Shown here: one piece after another, positions 32,474-45,600 of the stretch
How the letters are laid out: each line of letters opens with the position of its first letter
How positions within the stretch are numbered: position 1 is the stretch's first letter
DNA from: Hippasteria phrygiana
Lineage: Eukaryota; Echinodermata; Asteroidea; Valvatida; Goniasteridae
DNA: 64,000 bases
NCBI GenBank assembly: GCA_037893225.1
Contig: JAZGUH010000331.1
Location: 2,604,001 to 2,668,000 of the forward strand
Reading direction: 5' to 3'
Position numbers and translations under genes: made by a program
Notes under the pieces: generated by a model
Told to the model about the DNA's origin: nothing
Database searches by the model: none
Seen by the model: only the letters and a program-made list of their open reading frames with translations

Positions 32474-32494
32474 AACACTTTAGTTTTTAGAGTG
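32474..32494. repeat. Right terminal inverted repeat of the CACTA-like element
   Basis: It ends AGTTTTTAGAGTG and matches the reverse complement of 18757-18777 at 20 of 21 positions. Confidence 0.9.
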
Positions 32495-33109
32495 CATGTA
32501 CACTCATGCGGGAATGCAGACAAAATCAGTTCGAAAAATATTACTTGCTTATCTCGGCCATCATTTGGCTGAACTTGGGTCTGAGGAGCTGCAGATTGGT
32601 CTGGATGTTGCCGATGAGTTCCTTCTTTCCATCAGTATCAAGATTGTGCGCAATTTCGTTCAAGATCAGATCGAAAAACGCCCTCATTTGGAGACCAAGT
32701 TGCGTGGTGGGGGTCTCTGCTAGTCTTGTGTATAGCATGTACACTTAATCGGGAATGCAGAAAAAATTGTTCGAGAAACCTACTCGCTTATCTCGGCCAC
32801 CTTTCGGCTGAACTGGGGTCCTTGGAGCTGGAAATTGGAATGGATGTTGCTGAGGAGTCCCTCTTTCCAACAGTATCAAGATTGTGCGCAATTTCGTTCA
32901 ATGTCAGACAGAAAAACGCCACCATTTGGGGCCCAAGTTGCGTGGTTGGGGTCTCGGCTAGTGCATTGTATAGCATGTGCACTTATGCGGGAATGCAGAC
33001 AAATGCTTTCGAAAAAGATACTCGCCTATTTCGGCCATCATTCGGCTGAACTTGAGTCTGAGGAGCTGGAGATTGTTCTGGATGTTGCTGAGGAGTCCCT
33101 CTTTCCAAC

Positions 33110-36100
33110 AGTATCAAGATTGTGCGCAATTTCGTTCAACATCAGATCGAAAAACGCCCTAATTTGGGGCCCAAGTTGCGTGGGGGGGTGGGGGGGGGGG
33201 GGGGGGTTCGGCTAGTCCATTGTATGGCGTGTGCACTTAAGCTAGAATGCAGAAAAATTAGTTCAAAAAACCTACTCGCTTATGTCCGCCATCATTCAGC
33301 TGAACTGAGGTCTGAGGAGCTGGAGATTTGTTTGGATGTTGCTAATGAGTCCCTCTTTCCAACAATATCCAGATTGTGCGCAATTTTGTTCAACATCAGA
33401 TCGAAAAACGTCCTCATTTGGGGCCCAAGTTGCGTGGTGGGGGTCTCGGCTAGTCCATTGTATAGCATGTGCACTTTTGCGGGAATGCAGAAAAATTCGT
33501 TCGAAAAACCTACTCGCTTGTCTCGGCCATCATTCGGCTAACCTGGGGTCTGTGGAGCTGGAAATTGGTCGGGATGTTGCTGATGAGTCCCTCTTTCCAT
33601 CAGTATCAAGATTGTGCGCAGTTTTGTTCAACGTCATACCGAAAAACGCCCTCATTTGGGGCCCAAGTTGCATGGGGGGGGGGGGGGGGGGGGGGGGTCT
33701 CGGCTAGTCCATTGCATAGCATGTACACTCATGCGGGAATGCAGACAAAAATCAGTTCGAAAAATACTACTCGCTTATCTCGGCCATCATTTGGCTGAAT
33801 TTGGGCCTGCGGAGCTGGAAATTGGTCTGGATTTTGCTGAGGAGTCCCTCTTTCCATCAGTATTAAGATTGTGTGCAATTTCGTTCAATGTCAGACTGAA
33901 AAACGCCCTTATTTGGGGCCCAAGTTGCGTGGTGGGGGTCTCAACTAGTCCATTGTATAGCATGTACACTCTTGCGGGAAAGCAGGAAAAATCAGTTCGA
34001 AAAAAAATACTCGCTTATCTCGGCCATCATTCGGCTGAACTGGCGTCTGTGGAGCTGGAAATTGGTATGGATGTTGCTGAGGAGTCCCTCTTTCCAACAG
34101 TATCCAGATTGTGCGCAATTTTGTTCAACATCAGATCGAAAAACGTCCTCATTTGGGGCCCAAGTTGCGTGGTGGGGGTCTTGGCTAGTCCATTGTATAG
34201 CATGTGCACTTTTGCGGGAATGCAGACAAATTCGTTCGAAAAACCTACTCGCATGTCTCGGCCATCATTCGGCTAACCTGGGGTCTGTGGAGCTGGAAAT
34301 TGGTCGGGATGTTGCTGAGGGGTCCCTCTTTCCATCAGTATCAACATTGTGCGCAGTTTCGTTCAACGTCAGACCGAAAAACGCCCTCATTTGGGGGCCA
34401 AGTTGCGTGGTGGGGGTCTCTGCTAGTCCATTGTATAGCATGTACACTCTTGCGGGAATGGAGACAAATTGGTTTGAAAAACCTACTCGCTTATCTCGGC
34501 CATCATTTGGCTGAACTTGGGTCTTAGGAGCTGGAGATTGGTATGGATGTTGCTGAGGAGTCCCTCTTTCCAACAGTATCAAGATTGTGCGCAATTTTGT
34601 TCAACATCAGTTCGAAAAACGCCTTAATTTGGGGCCCAAGTTGCGTTGGGGGGGGGGGGGAGGATTCGGCTTGCCATTGTATAGCATGTGCACTTAAGCG
34701 GGAATGCAGAAAAATTTGTTCGAAAAACCTACTCGCTTATGTCCGCCATCATTCAGCTGAACTGAGGTCTGAGGAGCTGGTGATAGGTTTGGATGTTGGT
34801 AATGAGTCCCTCTTTCCAACAGTATCCAGATTGTGCGCAATTTTGTTCAACATCAGATCGAAAAACGTCCTCATTTGGGGCCAAGTTGCGTGGTGGGGGT
34901 CTTGAATAGTCCATTGTATAGCATGTGCACTTTTCCGGGAATGCAGAAAAAATCTGTTCCAAAAAAAATACTCGCTTATCTCGGCCATCATTCGGCTGAA
35001 CTGGCGTCTGTGGAGCTGGAAATTGGTATGGATGTTGCTGAGGAGTCCCTCTTTCCAACAGTATCAAGATTGTGCGCAATTTCGTTCAACATCAGTTCGA
35101 AAAACGCCTTAATTTGGGGCCCAAGTTGCGTTGGGGGGGGGGGGGGGGGGAGGAATCGGCTTGCCATTGTATAGCATGTGCACTTAACCGGGAATGCAGA
35201 AAAAATTGTTCGAAAAACCTACTCGCTTATGTCCGCCATCATTCGGCTGAACTGAGGTCTGAGGAGCTGGTGATTGGTTTGGATGTTGGTAATGAGTCTC
35301 TCTTTCCAACAGTATCAAGATTGTGCGCAATTTTGTTCAACATCAGATCGAAAAACGTCCTCATTTGGGGCCAAGTTGCGTGGTGGGGGTCTTGGCTAGT
35401 CCATTGTATAGCATGTGCACTTTTGCGGGAATGCCGAAAAAATCAGTTCGAACAAAAATACTCGCTTATCTCGGCTATCATTCGGCTGAACTGGCGTCTG
35501 TGGAGCTGGAAATTGGTATGGATGTTGCTGAGGAGTCCCTCTTTCCAACAGTATCAAGATTGTGCGCAATTTCGTTCAACATCAGTTCGAAAAACGCCTT
35601 AATTTGGGGCCCAAGTTGCGTTGGGGGGGGGGGGGGGAGGATTCGGCTTGCCATTGTATAGCATGTGCACTTAAGCGGGAATGCAGAAAAATTTGTTCGA
35701 AAAACCTACTCGCTTATGTCCGCCATCATTCAGCTGAACTGAGGTCTGAGGAGCTGGTGATTGGTTTGGATGTTGGTAATGAGTCCCTCTTTCCAACAGT
35801 ATCCAGATTGTGCGCAATTTTGTTCAACATCAGATCGAAAAACGTCCTCATTTGGGGCCAAGTTGCGTGGTGGGGGTCTTGGCTAGTCCATTGTATAGCA
35901 TGTGCACTTTTGCGGGAATGCAGAAAAATTCGTTCGAAAAACCTACTCGCATGTCTCGGCCATCATTCGGCTAACCTGGGGTCTGTGGAGCTGGAAATTG
36001 GTCGGGATGTTGCTGAGGGGTCCCTCTTTCCATCAGTATCAACATTGTGCGCAGTTTCGTTCAACGTCAGACCGAAAAACGCCCTCATTTGGGGGCCAAG

Positions 36101-38440
36101 TTGCGTGGTGGGGGTCTCTGCTAGTCCATTGTATAGCATGTACACTCTTGCGGGAATGGAGACAAATTGGTTTGAAAAACCTACTCGCTTATCTCGGCCA
36201 TCATTTGGCTGAACTTGGGTCGTAGGAGCTGGAGATTGGTATGGATGTTGCTGAGGAGTCCCTCTTTCCAACAGTATCAAGATTGTGCGCAATTTCGTTC
36301 AACATCAGTTCGAAAAACGCCTTAATTTGGGGCCCAAGTTGCGTTGGGGGGGGGGGGGGGGGGGAGGATTCGGCTTGCCATTGTATAGCATGTGCACTTA
36401 AGCGGGAATGCAGAAAAATTTCTTCGAAAAACCTACTCGCTTATGTCCGCCATCATTCAGCTGAACTGAGGTCTGAGGAGCTGGTGATTGGTTTGGATGT
36501 TGGTAATGAGTCCCTCTTTCCAACAGTATCCAGATTGTGCGCAATTTTGTTCAACATCAGATCGAAAAACGTCCTCATTTGGGGCCAAGTTGCGTGGTGG
36601 GGGTCTTGGCTAGTCCATTGTATAGCATGTGCACTTTTGCGGGAATGCAGAAAAATTCGTTCGAAAAACCTACTCGCATGTCTCGGCCATCATTCGGCTA
36701 ACCTGGGGTCTGTGGAGCTGGAAATTGGTCGGGATGTTGCTGAGGGGTCCCTCTTTCCATCAGTATCAACATTGTGCGCAGTTTCGTTCAACGTCAGACC
36801 GAAAAACGCCCTCATTTTGGGGCCAAGTTGCGTGTTGGGGGTCTCTGCTAGTCCATTGTATAGCATGTACACTCTTGCGGGAATGGAGACAAATTGGTTT
36901 GAAAAACCTACTCGCTTATCTCGGCCATCATTTGGCTGAACTTGGGTCTTAGGAGCTGGAGATTGGTATGGATGTTGCTGATGAGTCCCTCTTTCCATCA
37001 GTATCAAGATTGTGCGCAATTTCGTTCAACATCAGATCAAAAAACGCCCTCATTCGGGGCCCAAGTTGCGTGGTGGGGGTCTCGGCTAGTCCATTGTATA
37101 GCATGTACACTTAACCGGGAATGCAGACAAAATCAGTTCGAAAAAAACTACTCTCTTATCTCGGCCATCATTCAGCTGAACTGGGGTCTGTGGAGCTGGA
37201 AATTGGTCTGGATGTTGCTGAGCAGTCCCTCTTTCCAACAGTATTAAGATTGTGCTCAATTTCGTTAAACATCAGATAGAAAAATTCCCTAATTTTGGGC
37301 CTAAGTTGCGTGGTAGGGGTCTCGGCTAGTCCATTGTATAATCATGTGCACTTATACAGGAATGCAGATAAATTCGTTCGAAAACCCTACTCGCTTGTCT
37401 CGGCCATCATTTGGCTGAACTTGAGTCTGAGGAGCTGAAAATTGGTCTGGATGTTGCTGAGGAGTCCCTCTTTCCATCAGTATCAAAATTGTGCGTAATT
37501 TCGAACAACATCAGATCGAAAAACGCCCTCATTTAAGGCCCACGTTGCGTTGTGGGGGTCTCGGCCAGCCATTGCATAGCATGTGCACTTAATCGGGAAT
37601 GCAGACAAAATCAGTTAAAAAAAAAACTACTCGCATATCTCGGCCATCATTCTGCTGAACTGGGGTCTGTGGAGCTGGAAATTGGTCGGATGTTGCTGAG
37701 GAGTCCCTTTTTCCAACATTATCAAGATTGTGCGCAATTTCGTTTAACATCAGATCGAAAAACGCCTTCATTTTGGGCCTAAGTTGCGTGGTGGGGGTCT
37801 CGGCTAGTCCATTGTATATCATGTGCACTTATGTGGGAATGCATTAAAATTCGTTCGAAAAACCTACTCGCTTGTCTCGGCCATCATTTGGCTGAACTTG
37901 GGTCTGAGGAGCTGAAGATTGTTCTGGATGTTGCTGATGAGTCCCTCTTTCCATCAGTATCAAGATTGTGCGCAATTTCGTTTAACATCAGATCGAAAAA
38001 CGCCCTTCATTTTGGGCCTAAGTTGCGTAGTAGGGGTCTCGGCTAGTCCATTGTATAATCATGTGCACTTATGCAGGAATGCAGATAAATTCGTTCGAAA
38101 ACCCTACTCGCTTGTCTCGGCCATCATTTGGCTGAACTTGGGTCTGAGGAGCTGAAAATTGGTCTGGATGTTGATGAGGAGTCCCTCTTTCCATCAGTAT
38201 CAAGATTGTGCGTAATTTCGTACAACATCAGATCGAAAAACGCCCTCATTTAAGGCCCACGTTGCGTTGTGGGGGTCTCGGCCAGTCCATTGCATAGCAT
38301 GTGCACTTAATCGGGAATGCAGACAAAATCAGTTTAAAAAAAAACTACTCGCATATCTCGGCCATCATTCTGCTGAACTGGGGTCTGTGGAGCTGGAAAT
38401 TGGTCTGGATGTTGCTGAGCAGTCCCTCTTTCCAACAGTA
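33110..38440. repeat. 5.3-kb higher-order repeat (~22 monomers), copy 1
   Basis: Every marker here recurs 5,316-5,328 bp later: the G7-T-G17 tract at 33182 against 38509, CGGGAAAGCAGG at ~33975 against ~39293, AAGGCCCACGTTGCG at ~37536 against ~42852, and ATGCATTAAAATTCG at ~37843 against ~43159. The unit joins the poly-G-bearing monomers to the monomers of the 1,675-bp HOR family. Confidence 0.9.
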
Positions 38441-41400
38441 TCAAGATTGTGCGCAATTTCGTTCAACATCAGATCGAAAAACGCCCTAATTTGGGGCCCA
38501 AGTTGCGTGGGGGGGTGGGGGGGGGGGGGGGGGGTTCGGCTAGTCCATTGTATGGCGTGTGCACTTAAGCTAGAATGCAGAAAAATTAGTTCAAAAAACC
38601 TACTCGCTTATGTCCGCCATCATTCAGCTGAACTGAGGTCTGAGGAGCTGGAGATTTGTTTGGATGTTGCTAATGAGTCCCTCTTTCCAACAATATCCAG
38701 ATTGTGCGCAATTTTGTTCAACATCAGATCGAAAAACGTCCTCATTTGGGGCCCAAGTTGCGTGGTGGGGGTCTCGGCTAGTCCATTGTATAGCATGTGC
38801 ACTTTTGCGGGAATGCAGAAAAATTCGTTCGAAAAACCTACTCGCTTGTCTCGGCCATCATTCGGCTAACCTGGGGTCTGTGGAGCTGGAAATTGGTCGG
38901 GATGTTGCTGAGGAGTCCCTCTTTCCATCAGTATCAAGATTGTGCGCAGTTTTGTTCAACGTCAAACCGAAAAACGCCCTCATTTGGGGCCCAAGTTGCA
39001 TGGGGGGGGGGGGGGTCTCGGCTAGTCCATTGCATAGCATGTACACTCATGCGGGAATGCAGACAAAAATCAGTTCGAAAAATACTACTCGCTTATCTCG
39101 GCCATCATTTGGCTGAATTTGGGCCTGCGGAGCTGGAAATTGGTCTGGATTTTGCTGAGGAGTCCCTCTTTCCATCAGTATTAAGATTGTGTGCAATTTC
39201 GTTCAATGTCAGACTGAAAAACGCCCTTATTTGGGGCCCAAGTTGCGTGGTGGGGGTCTCGGCTAGTCCATTGTATAGCATGTACACTCTTGCGGGAAAG
39301 CAGGAAAAATCAGTTCGAAAAAAAATACTCGCTTATCTCGGCCATCATTCGGCTGAACTGGCGTCTGTGGAGCTGGAAATTGGTATGGATGTTGCTGAGG
39401 AGTCCCTCTTTCCAACAGTATCCAGATTGTGCGCAATTTTGTTCAACATCAGATCGAAAAACGTCCTCATTTGGGGCCCAAGTTGCGTGGTGGGGGTCTT
39501 GGCTAGTCCATTGTATAGCATGTGCACTTTTGCGGGAATGCAGACAAATTCGTTCGAAAAACCTACTCGCATGTCTCGGCCATCATTCGGCTAACCTGGG
39601 GTCTGTGGAGCTGGAAATTGGTCGGGATGTTGCTGAGGGGTCCCTCTTTCCATCAGTATCAACATTGTGCGCAGTTTCGTTCAACGTCAGACCGAAAAAC
39701 GCCCTCATTTGGGGGCCAAGTTGCGTGGTGGGGGTCTCTGCTAGTCCATTGTATAGCATGTACACTCTTGCGGGATTGGAGACAAATTGGTTTGAAAAAC
39801 CTACTCGCTTATCTCGGCCATCATTTGGCTGAACTTGGGTCTTAGGAGCTGGAGATTGGTATGGATGTTGCTGAGGAGTCCCTCTTTCCAACAGTATCAA
39901 GATTGTGCGCAATTTTGTTCAACATCAGTTCGAAAAACGCCTTAATTTGGGGCCCAAGTTGCGTTGGGGGGGGGGGGGGGGAGGATTCGGCTTGCCATTG
40001 TATAGCATGTGCACTTAAGCGGGAATGCAGAACAATTTGTTCGAAAAACCTACTCGCTTATGTCCGCCATCATTCAGCTGAACTGAGGTCTGAGGAGCTG
40101 GTGATTGGTTTGGATGTTGGTAATGAGTCCCTCTTTCCAACAGTATCCAGATTGTGCGCAATTTTGTTCAACATCAGATCGAAAAACGTCCTCATTTGGG
40201 GCCAAGTTGCGTGGTGGGGGTCTTGAATAGTCCATTGTATAGCATGTGCACTTTTCCGGGAATGCAGAAAAAATCTGTTCCAAAACAAATACTCGCTTAT
40301 CTCGGCCATCATTCGGCTGAACTGGCGTCTGTGGAGCTGGAAATTGGTATGGATGTTGCTGAGGAGTCCCTCTTTCCAACAGTATCAAGATTGTGCGCAA
40401 TTTCGTTCAACATCAGTTCGAAAAACGCCTTAATTTGGGGCCCAAGTTGCGTTGGGGGGGGGGGGGGGGAGGAATCGGCTTGCCATTGTATAGCATGTGC
40501 ACTTAACCGGGAATGCAGAAAAAATTGTTCGAAAAACCTACTCGCTTATGTCCGCCATCATTCGGCTGAACTGAGGTCTGAGGAGCTGGTGATTGGTTTG
40601 GATGTTGGTAATGAGTCTCTCTTTCCAACAGTATCAAGATTGTGCGCAATTTTGTTCAACATCAGATCGAAAAACGTCCTCATTTGGGGCCAAGTTGCGT
40701 GGTGGGGGTCTTGGCTAGTCCATTGTATAGCATGTGCACTTTTGCGGGAATGCCGAAAAAATCAGTTCGAACAAAAATACTCGCTTATCTCGGCTATCAT
40801 TCGGCTGAACTGGCGTCTGTGGAGCTGGAAATTGGTATGGATGTTGCTGAGGAGTCCCTCTTTCCAACAGTATCAAGATTGTGCGCAATTTCGTTCAACA
40901 TCAGTTCGAAAAACGCCTTAATTTGGGGCCCAAGTTGCGTTGGGGGGGGGGGGGGGGAGGATTCGGCTTGCCATTGTATAGCATGTGCACTTAAGCGGGA
41001 ATGCAGAAAAATTTGTTCGAAAAACCTACTCGCTTATGTCCGCCATCATTCAGCTGAACTGAGGTCTGAGGAGCTGGTGATTGGTTTGGATGTTGGTAAT
41101 GAGTCCCTCTTTCCAACAGTATCCAGATTGTGCGCAATTTTGTTCAACATCAGATCGAAAAACGTCCTCATTTGGGGCCAAGTTGCGTGGTGGGGGTCTT
41201 GGCTAGTCCATTGTATAGCATGTGCACTTTTGCGGGAATGCAGAAAAATTCGTTCGAAAAACCTACTCGCATGTCTCGGCCATCATTCGGCTAACCTGGG
41301 GTCTGTGGAGCTGGAAATTGGTCGGGATGTTGCTGAGGGGTCCCTCTTTCCATCAGTATCAACATTGTGCGCAGTTTCGTTCAACGTCAGACCGAAAAAC

Positions 41401-41680
41401 GCCCTCATTTGGGGGCCAAGTTGCGTGGTGGGGGTCTCTGCTAGTCCATTGTATAGCATGTACACTCTTGCGGGAATGGAGACAAATTGGTTTGAAAAAC
41501 CTACTCGCTTATCTCGGCCATCATTTGGCTGAACTTGGGTCGTAGGAGCTGGAGATTGGTATGGATGTTGCTGAGGAGTCCCTCTTTCCAACAGTATCAA
41601 GATTGTGCGCAATTTCGTTCAACATCAGTTCGAAAAACGCCTTAATTTGGGGCCCAAGTTGCGTTGGGGGGGGGGGGGGG
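33182..41680 (+). repeat. Poly-G expansions in array 2, left group
   Basis: Twelve G tracts are present: 33182 (G7-T-G17), 33674 (G24), 34648 (G13), 35133 (G18), 35623 (G15), 36346 (G19), 38509 (G7-T-G18), 39002 (G14), 39966 (G16), 40454 (G16), 40942 (G16) and 41666 (G15). Most neighbours are 485-492 bp apart (alternate monomers) or ~723 bp apart (every third). Homologous tracts in the two 5.3-kb copies differ in length (24 against 14, 13 against 16, 18 against 16, 19 against 15). Confidence 0.92.
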
Positions 41681-43760
41681 AGGATTCGGCTTGCCATTGT
41701 ATAGCATGTGCACTTAAGCGGGAATGCAGAAAAATTTCTTCGAAAAACCTACTCGCTTATGTCCGCCATCATTCAGCTGAACTGAGGTCTGAGGAGCTGG
41801 TGATTGGTTTGGATGTTGGTAATGAGTCCCTCTTTCCAACAGTATCCAGATTGTGCGCAATTTTGTTCAACATCAGATCGAAAAACGTCCTCATTTGGGG
41901 CCAAGTTGCGTGGTGGGGGTCTTGGCTAGTCCATTGTATAGCATGTGCACTTTTGCGGGAATGCAGAAAAATTCGTTCGAAAAACCTACTCGCATGTCTC
42001 GGCCATCATTCGGCTAACCTGGGGTCTGTGGAGCTGGAAATTGGTCGGGATGTTGCTGAGGGGTCCCTCTTTCCATCAGTATCAACATTGTGCGCAGTTT
42101 CGTTCAACGTCAGACCGAAAAACGCCCTCATTTGGGGGCCAAGTTGCGTGTTGGGGGTCTCGGCTAGTCCATTGTATAGCATGTACACTCTTGCGGGAAT
42201 GGAGACAAATTGGTTTGAAAAACCTACTCGCTTATCTCGGCCATCATTTGGCTGAACTTGGGTCTTAGGAGCTGGAGATTGGTATGGATGTTGCTGATGA
42301 GTCCCTCTTTCCATCAATATCAAGATTGTGCGCAATTTCGTTCAACATCAGATCAAAAAACGCCCTCATTTGGGGCCCAAGTTGCGTGGTGGGGGTCTCG
42401 GCTAGTCCATTGTATAGCATGTACACTTAACCGGGAATGCAGACAAAATCAGTTCGAAAAAAACTACTCTCTTATCTCGGCCATCATTCAGCTGAACTGG
42501 GGTCTGTGGAGCTGGAAATTGGTCTGGATGTTGCTGAGCAGTCCCTCTTTCCAACAGTATTAAGATTGTGCTCAATTTCGTTAAACATCAGATAGAAAAA
42601 TTCCCTAATTTTGGGCCTAAGTTGCGTAGTAGGGGTCTCGGCTAGTCCATTGTATAATCATGTGCACTTATACAGGAATGCAGATAAATTCGTTCGAAAA
42701 CCCTACTCGCTTGTCTCGGCCATCATTTGGCTGAACTTGAGTCTGAGGAGCTGAAAATTGGTCTGGATGTTGCTGAGGAGTCCCTCTTTCCATCAGTATC
42801 AAAATTGTGCGTAATTTCGAACAACATCAGATCGAAAAACGCCCTCATTTAAGGCCCACGTTGCGTTGTGGGGGTCTCGGCCAGCCATTGCATAGCATGT
42901 GCACTTAATCGGGAATGCAGACAAAATCAGTTAAAAAAAAAACTACTCGCATATCTCGGCCATCATTCTGCTGAACTGGGGTCTGTGGAGCTGGAAATTG
43001 GTCGGATGTTGCTGAGGAGTCCCTTTTTCCAACATTATCAAGATTGTGCGCAATTTCGTTTAACATCAGATCGAAAAACGCCTTCATTTTGGGCCTAAGT
43101 TGCGTGGTGGGGGTCTCGGCTAGTCCATTGTATATCATGTGCACTTATGTGGGAATGCATTAAAATTCGTTCGAAAAACCTACTCGCTTGTCTCGGCCAT
43201 CATTTGGCTGAACTTGGGTCTGAGGAGCTGAAGATTGTTCTGGATGTTGCTGATGAGTCCCTCTTTCCATCAGTATCAAGATTGTGCGCAATTTCGTTTA
43301 ACATCAGATCGAAAAACGCCCTTCATTTTGGGCCTAAGTTGCGTAGTAGGGGTCTCGGCTAGTCCATTGTATAATCATGTGCACTTATGCAGGAATGCAG
43401 ATAAATTCGTTCGAAAACCCTACTCGCTTGTCTCGGCCATCATTTGGCTGAACTTGGGTCTGAGGAGCTGAAAATTGGTCTGGATGTTGATGAGGAGTCC
43501 CTCTTTCCATCAGTATCAAGATTGTGCGTAATTTCGTACAACATCAGATCGAAAAACGCCCTCATTTAAGGCCCACGTTGCGTTGTGGGGGTCTCGGCCA
43601 GTCCATTGCATAGCATGTGCACTTAATCGGGAATGCAGACAAAATCAGTTTAAAAAAAAACTACTCGCATATCTCGGCCATCATTCTGCTGAACTGGGGT
43701 CTGTGGAGCTGGAAATTCGTCTGGATGTTGCTGAGGAGTCCCTCTTTCCAACAGTATCAA
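38440..43760. repeat. 5.3-kb higher-order repeat, copy 2
   Basis: It is a near-identical second copy of 33,110-38,440. The junction lies inside a monomer at about 38,440, where sequence of the 1,675-bp HOR type switches to the poly-G type. It differs mainly in G-run lengths and scattered bases. Confidence 0.9.
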
Positions 43761-45600
43761 GATTGTGCGTAATTTCGTTCAACATCAGATCAAAAAACGC
43801 CCTCATTTGGGGCCTAAGTTGCGTGGTGGGGGTCTCGGCTAGTCCATTGTATAGCATGTACACTTAACCGGGAATGCAGACAAAATCAGTTCGCAAAAAA
43901 CTACTCTCTTATCTCGGCCATCATTCGGCTGAACTGGGGTCTGTGGAGCTGGAAATTGGTCTGGATGTTGCTGAGCAGTCCCTCTTTCCAACAGTATCAA
44001 GATTGTGCGCAATTTCGTTAAACATCAGATAGAAAAATTTCCTAATTTTGGGCCTAAGTTGCGAAGTATGGGTCTCGGCTAGTCCATTGTATAATCATGA
44101 GCACTTATGCAGGAATGCAGATAAATTCGTTCGAAAAACCTACTCGCTTGTCTCAGCCATCATTTGGCTGAACTTGGGTCCGAGGAGCTGAAAATTTGTC
44201 TGGATGTTGCTGAGGAGTCCCTCTTCCCATCAGTATCAAGATTGTGCGCAATTTAGTTAAAAATCAGATCGAAAAATTCCCTCATTTTGGGCCTAAGTTG
44301 CGTGGTGGGGGTCTCGGCTAGTCCATTGAATATCATGTGCACTTATGTGGGAATGCATTAAAATTCGTTCGAAAAACCTACTCGCTTGTCTCGGCCATCA
44401 TTTGGCTGAACTTGGGTCTGAGGAGCTGAAGATTGTTCTGGATGTTGCTGATGAGTCCCTCTTTCCATCAGTATCAAGATTGTGCGCAATTTCGTTCAAC
44501 ATCAGATCAAAAAACGCCCTCATTTGGGGCCCAAGTTGCGTGGTGGGGGTCTCGGCTAGTCCATTGTATAGCATGTACACTTAACCGGGAATGCAGACAA
44601 AATCAGTTCGAAAAAAACTACTCGCATATCTCGGCCATCATTCTGCTGAACTGGGGTCTGTGGAGCTGGAAATTGGTCGGATGTTGCTGAGGAGTCCCTT
44701 TTTCCAACATTATCAAGATTGTGCGTAATTTCGTATAACATCAGATCGAAAAACGCCTTCATTTTGGGCCTAAGTTGCGTTGTGGGGGTCTCGGCTAGTC
44801 CATTGTATAGCATGTACACTTAACCGGGAATGCAGACAAAATCAGTTCGAAAAAAACTACTCGCATATCTCGGCCATCATTCTGCTGAACTGGGGTCTGT
44901 GGAGCTGGAAATTCGTCTGGATGTTGCTGAGGAGTCCCTCTTTTCATCAGTTTCAAGATTGTGCGCAATTTAGTTAAACATCAGATCGACAAATTCCCTC
45001 ATTTTGGGCCTAAGTTGCGTGGTGGGGGTCTCGGCTAGTCCATTGTATAGCATGTGCACTCATGCGGGAATGCAGAAAAAATCCTTCGAGAAACCTACTC
45101 GCTTATCTCGGCCACCATTCGGCTGAACTGGGGTCCTTGGAGCTGGAAATTGGAATGGATGTTGCTGATGAGTCCCTCTTTCCAACAATATCAAGATTGT
45201 GCGCAATTTGGTTAAACATCAGATGGAAAAATTCCCTCATTTTGGGCCTAAGTTGCGTGGTGGGGGTCTCTGCTAGTCCATTGTATAGCATGTGCACTTA
45301 TGCGGGAATGCAGAAAAATACGTTCGAAAAACCTACGCGCTTATCTCGGCCATCATTCGGCTGAACTGGCGTCTGTGGAGCTGGAAATTGGTCTGGATGT
45401 TGCCGAGGAGTCCCTCTTTCCATCAGTATCAAGATTGTGCGCAATTTCGTTTAACATCAGATCGAAAAACGCCCTTCCTTTTGGGCCTAAGTTGCGTGGT
45501 GGGGGTCTCGGATAGTCCTTTGTACAGCATGTACACTTAATCGGAAATGCAGAAAAAAAAATCAGTAAAAAGAAACTACTCGCTTATCTCGGCCATCATT
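43760..45600. repeat. Satellite segment of 1,675-bp-HOR type, degenerate
   Basis: Markers of the 7-monomer unit are present (ATGCATTAAAATTCG at ~44357, GCGAAGTATGGG at ~44060), but the order is not completed. From ~44,820 the monomers become a mixture of variants. Confidence 0.75.

Larger units (their letters stand above)
18757..32494. mobile_element. 13.7-kb EnSpm/CACTA-like transposon inserted in the satellite
   Basis: The insertion starts CACTCTAAAAACT (18757) and ends AGTTTTTAGAGTG (32494). The terminal inverted repeats match at 20 of 21 positions. A CA dinucleotide is duplicated at the target. Near both ends the hexamer AGTGTT or its complement AACACT recurs many times, matching the subterminal repeat arrays typical of CACTA elements, whose known hallmarks are CACT-type termini and 2-3-bp duplications. 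The flanks 18,616-18,756 and 32,495 onward join into sequence collinear with 12,330-13,700, so the event is a clean insertion. No transposase frame was found, and the interior is filled with other repeats and one exon-like segment. It is either a non-autonomous giant derivative or a composite that captured host DNA. Other cut-and-paste families with 2-bp duplications cannot be excluded. Confidence 0.8.

Noticed and set aside
18757..32494. Polinton/Maverick or Helitron identity for the large insertion
   Set aside because: Polintons give 6-bp duplications and encode polymerase and integrase, neither of which is seen. Helitrons lack terminal inverted repeats. The 21-bp inverted ends and 2-bp duplication fit a CACTA-like element better.
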